64,000 nt of DNA from JADCRZ01 sp037718865 (GCA_037718865.1 JBBJMP010000013.1:62001-126000), one strand, 5' to 3'; counted from the stretch's first letter, positions 1 through 9,115 are shown. Made by a program: numbers and translations. Notes: generated by a model not told the origin, from the sequence alone.

Positions 1-18
1 AATAATAGTAATAGCCAT

Positions 19-1329
19 ATGGGAAAAACGATTGCCAGGCAGCGGTGGTTGAGGTTGATCCCGGTAGCATTTATCACCTATAGTCTTGCTTACCTGGACC
101 GCGCCAATTTCGGATTCGCAGCAGCGGGAGGAATGGCAAAAGACCTGAATATAACTGCCTCCATTTCATCCTTGCTGGGGTCGCTGTTTTTCCTGGGCTA
201 TTTCTTTTTTCAAATTCCCGGTGCCCTTTATGCCGCCAATAAAAGTGCAAAGAGATTAATTTTCTGGTCGTTGATACTCTGGGGCGGGCTGGCTACAGCC
301 ACTGGCCTTACCAGCAATATACCATTGCTGATTGCGATCCGCTTCATGCTCGGGGTAGTAGAAAGTGCCGTCATGCCTGCCATGCTCATATTCCTGAGCC
401 GGTGGTTTACCAAATCAGAACGTTCGCGGGCGAATACTTTTTTAATACTTGGTAACCCGGTTACCATACTTTGGATGTCGATATTATCCGGTTATTTAAT
501 TAATGCTGTCGGCTGGCGTTGGATGTTTATCCTGGAAGGGCTGCCAGCCATAATCTGGGCTTTCTTCTGGTGGCGTCTGGTAGAGGACGTGCCCAAAGAT
601 GCCAGGTGGTTAACGGAAGCCGAAAAAGAAGCCTTGCAGGAGCAATTACAACAGGAACAACAGGGAATTAAACCGGTTAAAAATTATGGCGAGGCATTCA
701 GATCCAGAACGGTCATTTTACTATGCCTGCAGTACGCCTTATGGAGCATCGGCGTATATGGCTTTGTGATGTGGTTTCCTTCAATTATCAAGGCCGCCCC
801 AGACATGAATATTGTTAGAACCGGATGGCTTGCGTCTGTTCCTTATGTCTTCGCTATCATAGGTATGTTGACAGCGTCGTATTTTTCTGATAAGACGTTG
901 AAGAGGAAAGAGTTTATATGGCCCTTTCTGTTAATTGGCGCGATTGCGTTTTACAGTTCCTACCTGATCGGCACTGATCACTTTTGGCTTTCTTTTGTGC
1001 TGCTTATTATTGCCGGCGGCGCTATGTATGCCCCTTACGGGCCTTTCTTTGCGATCATTACGGAAATTTTACCTCGTAATGTTACGGCAGGGGCCATTGC
1101 GTTGATCAACAGCTTAGGAGCCTTAGGTTCGTTTGCTGGATCCTATGTAGTAGGTTATTTAAACGGAGCTACCGGGGGTTTTGGTGCTTCATACATTTTT
1201 ATGGCAGGTTCTCTTTTTCTTTCAGCGCTGATTACTATAATTGCAATAAAAGGATCAGGTAAGACGTCAAAAATAATTGAAGAAAAAAAGGGTGACATTC
1301 GGTTACCCGGTTCGGTCGTAACAGGATAG
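19..1329 (+). CDS. MFS transporter, anion:cation symporter (ACS) family
   Basis: This is a 436-residue inner-membrane permease with about 12 hydrophobic segments. The first helix carries YLDRANFGFA, an ACS-family signature, and residues about 110-120 hold the second conserved stretch RFMLGVVESA. The central cytoplasmic loop EDVPKDARWLTEAEKE is typical of tartrate/hexuronate/phthalate-type ACS carriers. These proteins import organic acids with protons, so a sugar-acid substrate is likely but not shown. Only 18 bases lie upstream, so the promoter or an upstream operon partner is outside the window. Its stop codon is 1 bp from the nagA stop on the other strand, leaving no room for an intergenic terminator. 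The family is confident; the substrate is open. Confidence 0.88.
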   Translation: MGKTIARQRWLRLIPVAFITYSLAYLDRANFGFAAAGGMAKDLNITASISSLLGSLFFLGYFFFQIPGALYAANKSAKRLIFWSLILWGGLATATGLTSNIPLLIAIRFMLGVVESAVMPAMLIFLSRWFTKSERSRANTFLILGNPVTILWMSILSGYLINAVGWRWMFILEGLPAIIWAFFWWRLVEDVPKDARWLTEAEKEALQEQLQQEQQGIKPVKNYGEAFRSRTVILLCLQYALWSIGVYGFVMWFPSIIKAAPDMNIVRTGWLASVPYVFAIIGMLTASYFSDKTLKRKEFIWPFLLIGAIAFYSSYLIGTDHFWLSFVLLIIAGGAMYAPYGPFFAIITEILPRNVTAGAIALINSLGALGSFAGSYVVGYLNGATGGFGASYIFMAGSLFLSALITIIAIKGSGKTSKIIEEKKGDIRLPGSVVTG

Positions 1330-1330
1330 T

Positions 1331-2518
1331 TTATTGCTTCACATAAATTATCCTGCCTTTTATCATGGTCATCTCAATATGGATATTCTCATCAAATATG
1401 AGGATATCGGCGTCCTTTCCGGTTACCAACGAACCTTTTTTTTCCGACACTTTCATAATGCGGGCCGGCGTACTGGTGATCATCCTGACAGCATCTGCTA
1501 AAGGCACGTCAGCGATGTTGATCATCGTTCTTACCAGCCTGTCTGCTGTTGCAACACTACCGGCAAACGAGCTCCTGTCCGGAAGTTTGGCTACGCCATC
1601 TTCGACAATCACCTTCAAACCATTTTTCACACTTCCAAGTATGCTATCCCCTTCCGGCATGCCGGCTGCCCGCATGGCATCTGTAATCAGGGCTGTGCGG
1701 TCAGGGCCTTTGATTTTAACTACCAGTTTTAACAGAGGGGCGGGCAAATGAACGCCATCTGCAATGATCTCCACGTCCATTTCATCCAGTAGAAATGCAC
1801 TTTCAATGACGCCTGCGTACCTGAATGCATTACGCCGGGTTACTCCCGACATGGCCGAGTATAAATGTGTAACCAGGGAATATCCATTTTTAATGGCTTC
1901 GAGTACCTGCTCATAGATGGCGTCCGTATGGGCCACAGCTGCCAATACTCCTTTAGACGTAACATATTTACCAAATTCCATAGCTCCCTTGAGTTCGGGA
2001 GCCGCACTCCAGCGCTTAACGGATGAAGAGCGTTCAAGGATGTCCTTATACTCTGCAGGATCCGGATCACGGATATACCTGGGATCTTGTGCGCCTCTTT
2101 GGTTTAAGGCAAGGTAAGGTCCCTCCAGATGCATCCCGATAAATTGCGCCCCCGAAGTATTTTTTTTATTGGCCCGCCCGTAAAGTTCCAGTGTTTCAAG
2201 CAGGTCTTCTTTTTCACTGGTTAGTGTTGTCGGCAACATGGCAGTTGTGCCATGCCGTGCATGTATTTCGGCAACCTTTAGAAAAGCATCCTCACTTCCA
2301 TCCATAAAGTCATATCCTCCTCCGCCATGCACGTGGATATCTATAAAACCGGGAGATATATAGTTTCCCTTGGCATCAATGTCTATGCTATCTGCTACTT
2401 CCAGATCACCCTCAACGACTGCAGTAATGGCATCTCCCGTTACCAGGACAGTTCCACGGTTGATGATCCTGTAAGGCGTTATGACCTTACCGTTATAGAT
2501 CTTTAGAGGTCTTGTCAT
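1331..2518 (-). CDS. nagA: N-acetylglucosamine-6-phosphate deacetylase
   Basis: NagA removes acetate from GlcNAc-6-phosphate in the cytoplasm, the first committed step of amino-sugar use. The 395-residue length is normal. The amidohydrolase landmarks are all present: HVHGG with H62 and H64, the metal ligand E132 in MHLEGPY, H197 in AHTDA, H218 in VTHLYSAM, H257 near the substrate loop, and the catalytic aspartate D280 in ITDAMRAAG. It lies downstream of nagB and the NagP-type permease in the same direction but is cut off from them by a 502-bp spacer filled by a repeat element, so it may have its own promoter. Its 3' end converges on the MFS gene with a 1-bp gap. Confidence 0.95.
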   Translation of the reverse strand: MTRPLKIYNGKVITPYRIINRGTVLVTGDAITAVVEGDLEVADSIDIDAKGNYISPGFIDIHVHGGGGYDFMDGSEDAFLKVAEIHARHGTTAMLPTTLTSEKEDLLETLELYGRANKKNTSGAQFIGMHLEGPYLALNQRGAQDPRYIRDPDPAEYKDILERSSSVKRWSAAPELKGAMEFGKYVTSKGVLAAVAHTDAIYEQVLEAIKNGYSLVTHLYSAMSGVTRRNAFRYAGVIESAFLLDEMDVEIIADGVHLPAPLLKLVVKIKGPDRTALITDAMRAAGMPEGDSILGSVKNGLKVIVEDGVAKLPDRSSFAGSVATADRLVRTMINIADVPLADAVRMITSTPARIMKVSEKKGSLVTGKDADILIFDENIHIEMTMIKGRIIYVKQ

Positions 2519-2546
2519 GATTCGTTTCTGTTGAGGGTATCACCCT

Positions 2547-3020
2547 GTGTTACTTTCTTTGCCTTGATGCAAAGAAAGTAACCAAAGAAAGATCAAGGCT
2601 GTCGAAAAATGGCTAAAATTTACCGCCTGAAGCTACAGCGAAAAAGCTAAGCATCGGCAGAAAATCGTGTTTGATCGAAGACTGTCTTCGGCATTTTCAA
2701 GGTACTGTACATTTTCGCTGCTTAACGCTTCCGGCGGTAAATTTCTTAACGCCATTTTTCTAAGGCCTCAAGAATAAAATAGTTATGTAATTATTTCTCC
2801 TGCGGCCTCAGGCAAAAAGCGTTAAAAATATTCATGGCGGACGTTAAAAAGAAATTCCATGTTCCGAAGCTCAATGTTATTCCTGTGTTCAAAAGTCCAA
2901 CTGCTTCCGGGATTTATTCAAATGCCCGAACTAATTTCTTTTCGTCCGGCATGAATATTTTTAGCTTTTTGCCGACAGCCTTGACTTTTTTGGTTCTTTT
3001 TGCGTCAAGGCAAAAAGAAC
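2547..3020. repeat. Nested inverted-repeat element filling the nagA-permease spacer
   Basis: This is the only gene-free stretch over 300 bp (2519-3020), and nearly all of it is palindromic. The outer ends are imperfect inverted copies of about 45 bp, each containing a CCTTGAT/ATCAAGG (or CCTTGAC/GTCAAGG) pair and ending in AAGGCTGTCG. Inside are two further hairpins. In hairpin A, 2605-2632 pairs with 2727-2759 (arms around TTTACCGCC and GGCGGTAAA). In hairpin B, 2808-2855 pairs with 2932-2982 (arms around AAATATTCATG and CATGAATATTT). The right end abuts the stop codon of the permease gene. No transposase is encoded, so a non-autonomous MITE-like or REP-like element is the best reading. The open frames crossing it are by-products of the palindromes. 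Confidence 0.7.
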
Positions 3021-4343
3021 TTAATTCCATCTCCTCACCCGATGTCCCTGCACGGCATAAAACACCAGATAGAGGTAACACGGAAATAAAACCCAGTAAG
3101 CATGCCTTACGTCAACCTTATCAGCCAGATAACCATAGCACAGTGGCAGGATAGCATTACCGCACAAACCCATGATCATGACAGAAGCACCCAGTTTGGT
3201 AAATTTCCCTAATCCATCTAACGCCAATGGCCATATCCCTGCCCACACCAGCGAATTGGCGAGTCCTAGCAAAACCACGAACCAGATAGAAATATCTGTC
3301 GAATGTCCAAGAAATTCAACCTGTCCTTTTGTATAAATAATCAGCAATGTGAAGAACGCGCCTAGCACGGTACATATTCTCAAAGCGGTTACCTGGCTGA
3401 TATATCTGGGAATAGTGATTATTCCAAGAATATAGCCGCATATGGTGGCAAACAAGGTATAAGAAGGAAATGCTTTTGCTTCCATCAATGGAACCTCCAT
3501 GGAGTTTGCATAGCCTATGATGGTATCGATGGCTATCACCTGTGTTCCTACATGCAGAAAAATAGCGAGGGCTCCTAACATCAGGTGGGGGAACTCAACT
3601 ATGCTTTTCTTACCCATGTTGGCGGAGGCCACTTCAGCACTTTCAGAGTCGGTGTTTATTTCCGGCAGGGGGGAAAAACGCACGGTCAACCCTAACCCAA
3701 ACAAAACTACACCTACGCAGGTGTATGGAATAATAACTCTTCTGATCAATTCATCCAGTGCAGCATTTTTTTCGCCTTCGCTCATGGTAGCCAGTTGGGC
3801 AAACAAACCGGTATCCGTAGCTTTTAGTATAACGGCTGCGAATAGCAGCGGGGCGATGATGCCTGCTCCCTTGTTGCAGATACCCATGATGCTTATACGT
3901 TGTGCAGCGCTTTCTTTTGGTCCTAAAACAGTGATGTATGGATTGGCGGCTGTTTGTAAAATGGCAAGGCCTGCACCGATCGTGAACAGGCCAATCAAAA
4001 ATATCTCATAGGTTCTTGTCAGGGCCGCCGGAACAAAGATAAAGGCACCTAAAGACATGACCCAGAACCCTATCATCATTCCTTTTTTAAACCCTGTCTT
4101 CTTCAATAAGTACGACGAAGGAATCGACATGATGAAATATGAAATATAAAATGCGAATGTGACCAGGTAGGATTTGAAGTGGGTTAGCTCGCAGGCTATT
4201 TTAAAGTAAGGAATAAGGATAGCATTCACCCATGAAACAAAACCGAAAATAAAGAACAGCAGCCCGATGATAAATATGGAGATGAAGGTGGCCCTTTTCG
4301 TCAGTGAGCTTACATCAACAGCAGCCGTCAGCGTTTTATTCAT
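3021..4343 (-). CDS. Sugar MFS transporter, FucP/NagP type
   Basis: A 440-residue permease with 12 predicted helices, of the fucose/glucose-galactose/GlcNAc:H+ symporter family. The N-terminal helix IIGLLFFIFGFVSWVNAIL and the stretch LQTAANPYITVLGP are typical of FucP-like carriers; NPYIT is a family hallmark. Lying between nagB and nagA, it is most simply a GlcNAc (NagP-like) importer, although the family also carries fucose and hexoses. I chose the ATG at 4343 (MNKTLTAAV) over the longer frame starting at 4403: the extra 20 residues are arginine-rich and overlap nagB deeply, whereas the 4343 start overlaps the nagB stop by only 8 bp, a usual translational-coupling arrangement. Confidence 0.88.
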   Translation of the reverse strand: MNKTLTAAVDVSSLTKRATFISIFIIGLLFFIFGFVSWVNAILIPYFKIACELTHFKSYLVTFAFYISYFIMSIPSSYLLKKTGFKKGMMIGFWVMSLGAFIFVPAALTRTYEIFLIGLFTIGAGLAILQTAANPYITVLGPKESAAQRISIMGICNKGAGIIAPLLFAAVILKATDTGLFAQLATMSEGEKNAALDELIRRVIIPYTCVGVVLFGLGLTVRFSPLPEINTDSESAEVASANMGKKSIVEFPHLMLGALAIFLHVGTQVIAIDTIIGYANSMEVPLMEAKAFPSYTLFATICGYILGIITIPRYISQVTALRICTVLGAFFTLLIIYTKGQVEFLGHSTDISIWFVVLLGLANSLVWAGIWPLALDGLGKFTKLGASVMIMGLCGNAILPLCYGYLADKVDVRHAYWVLFPCYLYLVFYAVQGHRVRRWN

Positions 4344-5106
4344 AAGTTGATGTTGTAGCTGTTTGTGTAGTCTGCGCGAGAAGGGACGCAGAAGAAGTAT
4401 CAAGGAAGCAGGTACAATCCGGATGCGATTGAAGAATGCTTGCCGGAAAGAGATTACTTACAGGCCGTTCCATGCAATTTTTTACAGCCTCCGCTTTTCT
4501 GCTATCCGGCACTGAACATATGATGTACGTTGATTTCATAATTTGTTTTACAGACATGCTAATAGCCTGGCGTGGAACATCCGCTAACGATTTAAACCAT
4601 CCTTCGCTTGCTTGCTGTTTTCGGCAAGGCTCGTCCAGTTCAACAATGATATAAGGCTTTTCTGTTTCAAAGTCGGCGGGTGGATCGTTAAAGGCCAGGT
4701 GACCATTTTCACCAATTCCAACCAGGGCTACGTCTGTCGGATGCCTGGCTAATAATATACCTAAACGATCACATTCCGCGCTTGCGTCTCCTTCCCCATT
4801 TATTAAATGCGCTGCTTGTAAAGAAGGGACCTTTTCTACGAATCGTTCCTGTAGATACTTTCTGAAACTTGCTTCTGCCGTTACGGGCAAGCCTATGTAT
4901 TCATCCAGATGGAACATGATACATTTGCTCCAGTCTATATTTGGTTCCCCGACAAGCTGGTTTAACGTTTCAAACTGGCTGGTACCGGTAGCCAGGATAA
5001 TGTTAGCGGATCCGTTTTCGGCAATGGCTTGTCGAATTAAAGCCGCAGCCGCACTTCCTGCTGCCTTTCCCAGTTCCTGAGGATTATCCTTAACAATGAT
5101 TTCCAT
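4336..5106 (-). CDS. nagB: Glucosamine-6-phosphate deaminase
   Basis: NagB converts glucosamine-6-phosphate to fructose-6-phosphate and ammonia, the step after NagA. The frame from the ATG at 5106 gives 256 residues, matching bacterial NagB, and begins MEIIVKDNP; an upstream ATG at 5187 would add 27 residues encoded by repeat DNA and is rejected. Visible landmarks are ILATGTSQ (about 37-44) for phosphate binding, FHLDEYIGL with D68/E69, and GIGENGHLAFNDPP (about 130-143) with the E133/H136 catalytic pair. Its 3' end overlaps the permease start by 8 bp. Upstream, an 85-bp spacer with octamer repeats separates it from a Gfo/Idh gene in the same direction. Confidence 0.94.
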   Translation of the reverse strand: MEIIVKDNPQELGKAAGSAAAALIRQAIAENGSANIILATGTSQFETLNQLVGEPNIDWSKCIMFHLDEYIGLPVTAEASFRKYLQERFVEKVPSLQAAHLINGEGDASAECDRLGILLARHPTDVALVGIGENGHLAFNDPPADFETEKPYIIVELDEPCRKQQASEGWFKSLADVPRQAISMSVKQIMKSTYIICSVPDSRKAEAVKNCMERPVSNLFPASILQSHPDCTCFLDTSSASLLAQTTQTATTSTYE

Positions 5107-5146
5107 TTCAAAAAATTTTAACCTATACTTCAAGCCCAGATTCTTA

Positions 5147-5190
5147 ATATAACATCCGCAAATCCGCACATTCGCAAATCCGCACATTAG
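5147..5190. repeat. Octamer tandem repeat in the Gfo/Idh-nagB spacer
   Basis: On the minus strand this spacer reads as consecutive 8-bp units: ATGTGCGG, ATTTGCGA, ATGTGCGG, ATTTGCGG, then ATGTTATA. It starts a few bases after the stop codon of the upstream oxidoreductase gene. The ATGTGCnn unit recurs at 60805-60840, pointing to a repeat family rather than chance. Function unknown. Confidence 0.6.
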
Positions 5191-5191
5191 C

Positions 5192-6535
5192 TTATGTTTT
5201 TGGCTCCCAGCCCGGTTGGTACTCCCGGCTCCAGTATTTCATGACTTCTTTATCCTGCAAGATGTGCCCGTTCTTAGGGTCGATATTTAATGTACGCCCT
5301 GAACGAAGGGCGATGTTACCCAGCTGAACAAGTAATGTGCTCTGGTGTCCGCTAAGTATGTCGGAGTTTAGTTTGGTGCCTTTCCTGATGGCATCAAAAA
5401 AATTTCTGATATGCAGGGCATCTAATTCCTGGGCAGGGTCAGCCACATTCCGGGCATCGATGGTCCTGTCATTCTTAACTTCTTTGACGAGGTTATTTTT
5501 AAGATCATAGATCTTATAAGAATTGCCGCTTTCTATTAACAGGGAGCCCGTCTCTCCATAAAAAATAACCCCGACACTACTGCCTTCAATCGAACGTCCG
5601 TTACAGCTGCGGCCTTCCCAGGTCATTGCCGAATTATTATTGAATTCAAGATTGATTACCTGGGTATCCGGTGTCTGCCAATCATCCTGGTAACGGTAAC
5701 GCCCACCTGCTGAACTGACACGAACGGGATAATCGACGCCTAAACCCCACCTGGCAAGGTCAACCATGTGCGTACCGTTATTTAGTGCTTCGCCGGTTCC
5801 CCAGTTCCAGAACCAATGCCAGTTGTAGTGGATCAGGTTGTCGCGATAGGGCTGACGTGGTGCCGGTCCCTGCCATAACTCGTAATTTAACCAGGATGGC
5901 ACCTCAGACTCTTTGCCCTTTCCGATGGAAGGACGGTTATTCGTGTACCATGTTTTTGCAAAATAAGGGCGTCCTACCACACCCGCATGCAGCTCACGGA
6001 TAGCAGCTACGACATTGGGCCAGGAGCGCCTTTGGTTGCCCATTTGCAGGACCCGGTTGTACTTTTTTGCCGCTGTTACAACCAGTTCTCCCTCGTTGGG
6101 ATTATGACTGCAAGGCTTCTCGAGGTATACATGTTTGCCGGCAGCACAGGCCAGTATCGCTGCAGGGGCATGCCAGTGATCAGGAGCCGTAACAATTAAG
6201 GCGTCGAGGTTCTTATCTTCAAGGGCCTTCCTGAAATCTGGTGCGGCTTTAGGGCGTTTCTGCTGTATTTTGTCGACGGCGTCTATACATTTATCCGCCG
6301 CTCTGGAGTCAACGTCACATACATATAGTACTTCACAGTCTTTCTGCGAAGCGAAATTCGTACCCACTGCCAGGCCGCGACTATTTACGCCCATGCAGGC
6401 TACCCTGATCCTGTCATTCGCACCGATGATGTTCCTGTAGCTTCCGGCGCCGAAGCCCGGTAGGGTAGCACCAAAAGAAACACCAGCAGCGGCGGTGGTA
6501 GCTTTTTTAATGAAGTTCCTGCGGGAATTATTCAT
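5192..6535 (-). CDS. Exported Gfo/Idh/MocA-family oxidoreductase
   Basis: A 447-residue NAD(P)-dependent sugar oxidoreductase. The N-terminus has a Tat-type leader with SRRNFIKK at residues 4-11 and a short hydrophobic stretch to about residue 30, so the protein is probably periplasmic with a tightly held cofactor. The Rossmann fold starts at RIRVACMGVNSRG (GVNSRG 49-54), and the family EKP motif is at 139-141 (LEKPCSH). Gfo/Idh enzymes oxidise or epimerise sugars through keto intermediates. It lies upstream of nagB and 5 bp downstream of a second Gfo/Idh gene, so the two are probably co-transcribed and may act on the same amino sugar or its keto form. Substrate not determinable. Confidence 0.85.
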   Translation of the reverse strand: MNNSRRNFIKKATTAAAGVSFGATLPGFGAGSYRNIIGANDRIRVACMGVNSRGLAVGTNFASQKDCEVLYVCDVDSRAADKCIDAVDKIQQKRPKAAPDFRKALEDKNLDALIVTAPDHWHAPAAILACAAGKHVYLEKPCSHNPNEGELVVTAAKKYNRVLQMGNQRRSWPNVVAAIRELHAGVVGRPYFAKTWYTNNRPSIGKGKESEVPSWLNYELWQGPAPRQPYRDNLIHYNWHWFWNWGTGEALNNGTHMVDLARWGLGVDYPVRVSSAGGRYRYQDDWQTPDTQVINLEFNNNSAMTWEGRSCNGRSIEGSSVGVIFYGETGSLLIESGNSYKIYDLKNNLVKEVKNDRTIDARNVADPAQELDALHIRNFFDAIRKGTKLNSDILSGHQSTLLVQLGNIALRSGRTLNIDPKNGHILQDKEVMKYWSREYQPGWEPKT

Positions 6536-6540
6536 GGTGA

Positions 6541-7596
6541 TTATTTAAGTTGAGTTTTATGCGAATACTTGTTTCTCTTCGAAGCTTTTTGTATAACAGC
6601 TTCCAGGCTTACTGGCCTGCCTCGGTTACGCTTACTTTCATCCGCGGCCTCCATGAAGGCATAAATCTCCAGCGTTTCCTGATGGCTGACGGGAAGTTTT
6701 CCTGTTTTAAAAAAATTGATGATCTGCACTAGTAAATGATCATAGCCCTTATAAGGTCCTAACGTAAGATTACCTTTTTCACCATAGACCGTCCCGCCAT
6801 AATCGTGCTTTCCGGTCCGCGTCCCCCGGAAGACACCGACTCTTCCATCGTTCCAGGTGCCCGCCACTATATCCGTATCCCTGGTATGTATGCGAGCTAC
6901 CTGCCTGCAGCCGGTGCCCATCACCGTGAATAATATTTCGACGCCGTGGATGCCGTACCAGAAAAGGTCGGGGTGTGTTTTTTCCAAACTGGCCGGACTG
7001 AAAGTATCCGCTCCCAGTACTGCTCCTATCTTGCCTTTTACAACATCCTGCACGCTCTCCATATAACGCAGCGATGAGGATGAAAATATGGGCACTTTAA
7101 ATTGTGCGGCGGCATTGTATATGGCAATGGTATCGCTTAATGAGGCAGCAACAGGTTTGTCAATAAACATGGGTTTACCTGCTTTCAATACCAGTAAAGC
7201 CTGTTCCAGGTGTGGGCGTCCATCATTTGTTTCCAGCAGTACTACGTCGCATTTTGTTAGCAGGTCTTGTATGGAATTCACTATTTCAACACCCATTTTC
7301 TTTACGTCCTCCGTATAACCGGCGATCCTTTTAGTGGATGATTCTATATCATTGCTGCCCTTGGGGTAAGCTGCCGTTACCGTATATCCTTTAAGCTCCG
7401 GCAGCGGATCGGGAGCGTTAAGCGCTTTGGTAAAAGCAACACTATGCGATGTATCCAGGCCGATGATGCCTACCCTTCCCCGTGATTGATTAAATGTGTG
7501 TGCATGCAAATTTGAGAAGCCGTTTGATAAAGTAAAGCCGGCAGCTACTGCCGATGCAGTGCGTATAAATTGGCGACGGTCAACATGATCTTTCAT
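6541..7596 (-). CDS. Exported Gfo/Idh/MocA-family oxidoreductase (short form)
   Basis: A 351-residue member of the Gfo/Idh/MocA family with a Tat-type leader (DRRQFIRT at 6-13, then an alanine-rich hydrophobic segment). The nucleotide-binding start RVGIIGLDTSHS (41-52) has a GLDTS loop in place of the usual GxGxxG, and the EKP motif is IDKP (145-148). This variant is common in exported Bacteroidota members that sit beside a canonical Gfo/Idh protein. The downstream gene starts 5 bp after its stop, so the two are almost certainly one transcript. It may be a partner of, or act on the product of, its neighbour; activity is not established. Confidence 0.8.
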   Translation of the reverse strand: MKDHVDRRQFIRTASAVAAGFTLSNGFSNLHAHTFNQSRGRVGIIGLDTSHSVAFTKALNAPDPLPELKGYTVTAAYPKGSNDIESSTKRIAGYTEDVKKMGVEIVNSIQDLLTKCDVVLLETNDGRPHLEQALLVLKAGKPMFIDKPVAASLSDTIAIYNAAAQFKVPIFSSSSLRYMESVQDVVKGKIGAVLGADTFSPASLEKTHPDLFWYGIHGVEILFTVMGTGCRQVARIHTRDTDIVAGTWNDGRVGVFRGTRTGKHDYGGTVYGEKGNLTLGPYKGYDHLLVQIINFFKTGKLPVSHQETLEIYAFMEAADESKRNRGRPVSLEAVIQKASKRNKYSHKTQLK

Positions 7597-7660
7597 TGTG
7601 ACAATTATGCTTTTGCTGACTACAATTATGAAATGATGAACCTGTTCCGGAGTAAAAAAA

Positions 7661-8923
7661 TCAGTTCACATGATTGTCAGCTAATGAAATTTTATAAACT
7701 ACTCCTGAGGGACTGATGGCGCCAATTTCATTCTGGGTAACCATATATATTTCGCCTGCCTCGTCAGTGCCAAAGCTGTTAATTCTGAAAGTAAAAGTAT
7801 TATTTTCTTTTCCCTCAAATACACAGTCGTGTTTTACCCACTGCTGGTTTGCGTTCCGGTCTATATAAAAAACCTTAAAAGCCCAGTCACCAAACAGGTA
7901 TTTGCCTTCCATAGCCGGCCACCGTTTCCCCCTGTACACAAAACCACCGGTAATACTAAGTCCTTCCGGGTGTCCATATGCAACGACAGGTAGCGCATAG
8001 TCGCCACCTTTAGTATACAAGGCGCTGTCAAACTGATGAAAACCTTCCATCGCCCGCCAGCCGTAATTTTTCCCTTTTTCAATGATGTTTACTTCTTCAT
8101 ACCGGTTCTGACCTACATCACCACAAAAAAGCGCACCTGTTTTTTCATCAAAGGAAATACGCCAGGGCATGCGCATGCCATAACACCAGATCTCATCCCT
8201 TCCTTCCTTGCCTACAAAAGGATTATCCGTCGGAATACTATAGGGATTTCCGTGATCAACATCAATACGGATGATCTTGCCTAATAACTGGTTCAGATCC
8301 TGCCCGTTGCCGATAGTGCCATGGGCGTCTCCCTGTCCGCCGCCGTCACCAAAGCCCAGGTACAGATACCCTTGTTTATCAAATACCATATTGCCGCCAT
8401 TATGATTCTGTTCAGGCTGTTCGACTTCGAGTATGATCTTCTTTCCGGGATCAGCTCTATCAGGATCAGTGGCATTTACGTGGAATTCGGCTAATACAGA
8501 GGTGTTGTCAAAGCCTTTTTTTGAAGGAGCGCTGTAATGAACAAAAAATCGACCGTTGTTTTTATAATCCGGGTGAAAAGCAAACCCCAGGATGCCAACA
8601 TCCATATATTTATTTTCCATTGGCACCAGCGAGGACCGGATGTCTAGAAATGGTTCTTTTGCGATCTTGCCGTTTTTCAACACCACGATCCTGCCAGCCT
8701 GCTCGGCAATGAATAGACGCCCTGAACCATCGTGCGCATTTTCCAAAGCCAACGGGGCGTATAGGCTATCGGCTACCTTTTCAAGTTTGAAAACGAGGGA
8801 ATTGTTTGTGTTATGAATTGAATCCCGCGTATTGGATGTTTTGTCACTGTTATCTGAAATGTTATTGCAAGCCGTAAACAGCATTGCCAGGAGCCCAAAG
8901 AACAAAGCCTGTATGTTTTTCAT
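7661..8923 (-). CDS. PQQ-type sugar dehydrogenase lipoprotein (GSDH fold)
   Basis: A 420-residue protein from the ATG at 8923. The longer frame from 8992 adds 23 residues ahead of an obvious lipoprotein leader and is rejected. The leader ends in LFTAC with the lipidated cysteine at C19. The rest is the glucose/sorbosone dehydrogenase beta-propeller: LENAHDGSGRLFIAEQAG near the start, then LGFAFHPDYKNNGRFFVHYS, HNGGNMVFDKQGYLYLGFGDGG and GDVGQNRYEEVNII, all standard for soluble aldose dehydrogenases using PQQ. It would oxidise sugars to lactones in the periplasm or at the membrane. It is divergent from the Tricorn-like gene and heads the run towards the Gfo/Idh and nag genes. Confidence 0.85.
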   Translation of the reverse strand: MKNIQALFFGLLAMLFTACNNISDNSDKTSNTRDSIHNTNNSLVFKLEKVADSLYAPLALENAHDGSGRLFIAEQAGRIVVLKNGKIAKEPFLDIRSSLVPMENKYMDVGILGFAFHPDYKNNGRFFVHYSAPSKKGFDNTSVLAEFHVNATDPDRADPGKKIILEVEQPEQNHNGGNMVFDKQGYLYLGFGDGGGQGDAHGTIGNGQDLNQLLGKIIRIDVDHGNPYSIPTDNPFVGKEGRDEIWCYGMRMPWRISFDEKTGALFCGDVGQNRYEEVNIIEKGKNYGWRAMEGFHQFDSALYTKGGDYALPVVAYGHPEGLSITGGFVYRGKRWPAMEGKYLFGDWAFKVFYIDRNANQQWVKHDCVFEGKENNTFTFRINSFGTDEAGEIYMVTQNEIGAISPSGVVYKISLADNHVN

Positions 8924-9107
8924 AATGACGGTAAATGTAATGCGTTTGCAAGAGAATAAAGCGTTGACATAGTTGACTGCACATTGGTACAAGCTGCAGT
9001 TCCCTTTTACCTCTATGTTTTTTACGGGTGATGGTGTATTTCATTCAACCAATAATACCTTTCATCAAAAAGGTTAAGAAGCACAATCGCAAATAGCATA
9101 TCATCGT

Positions 9108-9115
9108 ATTTTTGC
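9108..9115 (+). promoter_or_regulatory. Putative -7 element (TAnnTTTG)
   Basis: The octamer TATTTTTG matches the Bacteroidota primary-sigma -7 consensus TAnnTTTG and lies about 40 bp before the Tricorn-like start codon in a divergent intergenic region. I do not see a clear TTTG at the expected -33 position, so this is a half-match. Confidence 0.4.

Noticed and set aside
2834..3154. Plus-strand open frame of 106 codons in the nagA-permease spacer
   Set aside because: It runs through the arms of the inverted-repeat element and into the 3' end of the permease gene on the other strand; composition is repeat-like and no domain is visible.
5107..5187. Upstream start for nagB adding 27 residues
   Set aside because: The extension is encoded by octamer repeat DNA and is absent from the normal NagB N-terminus.
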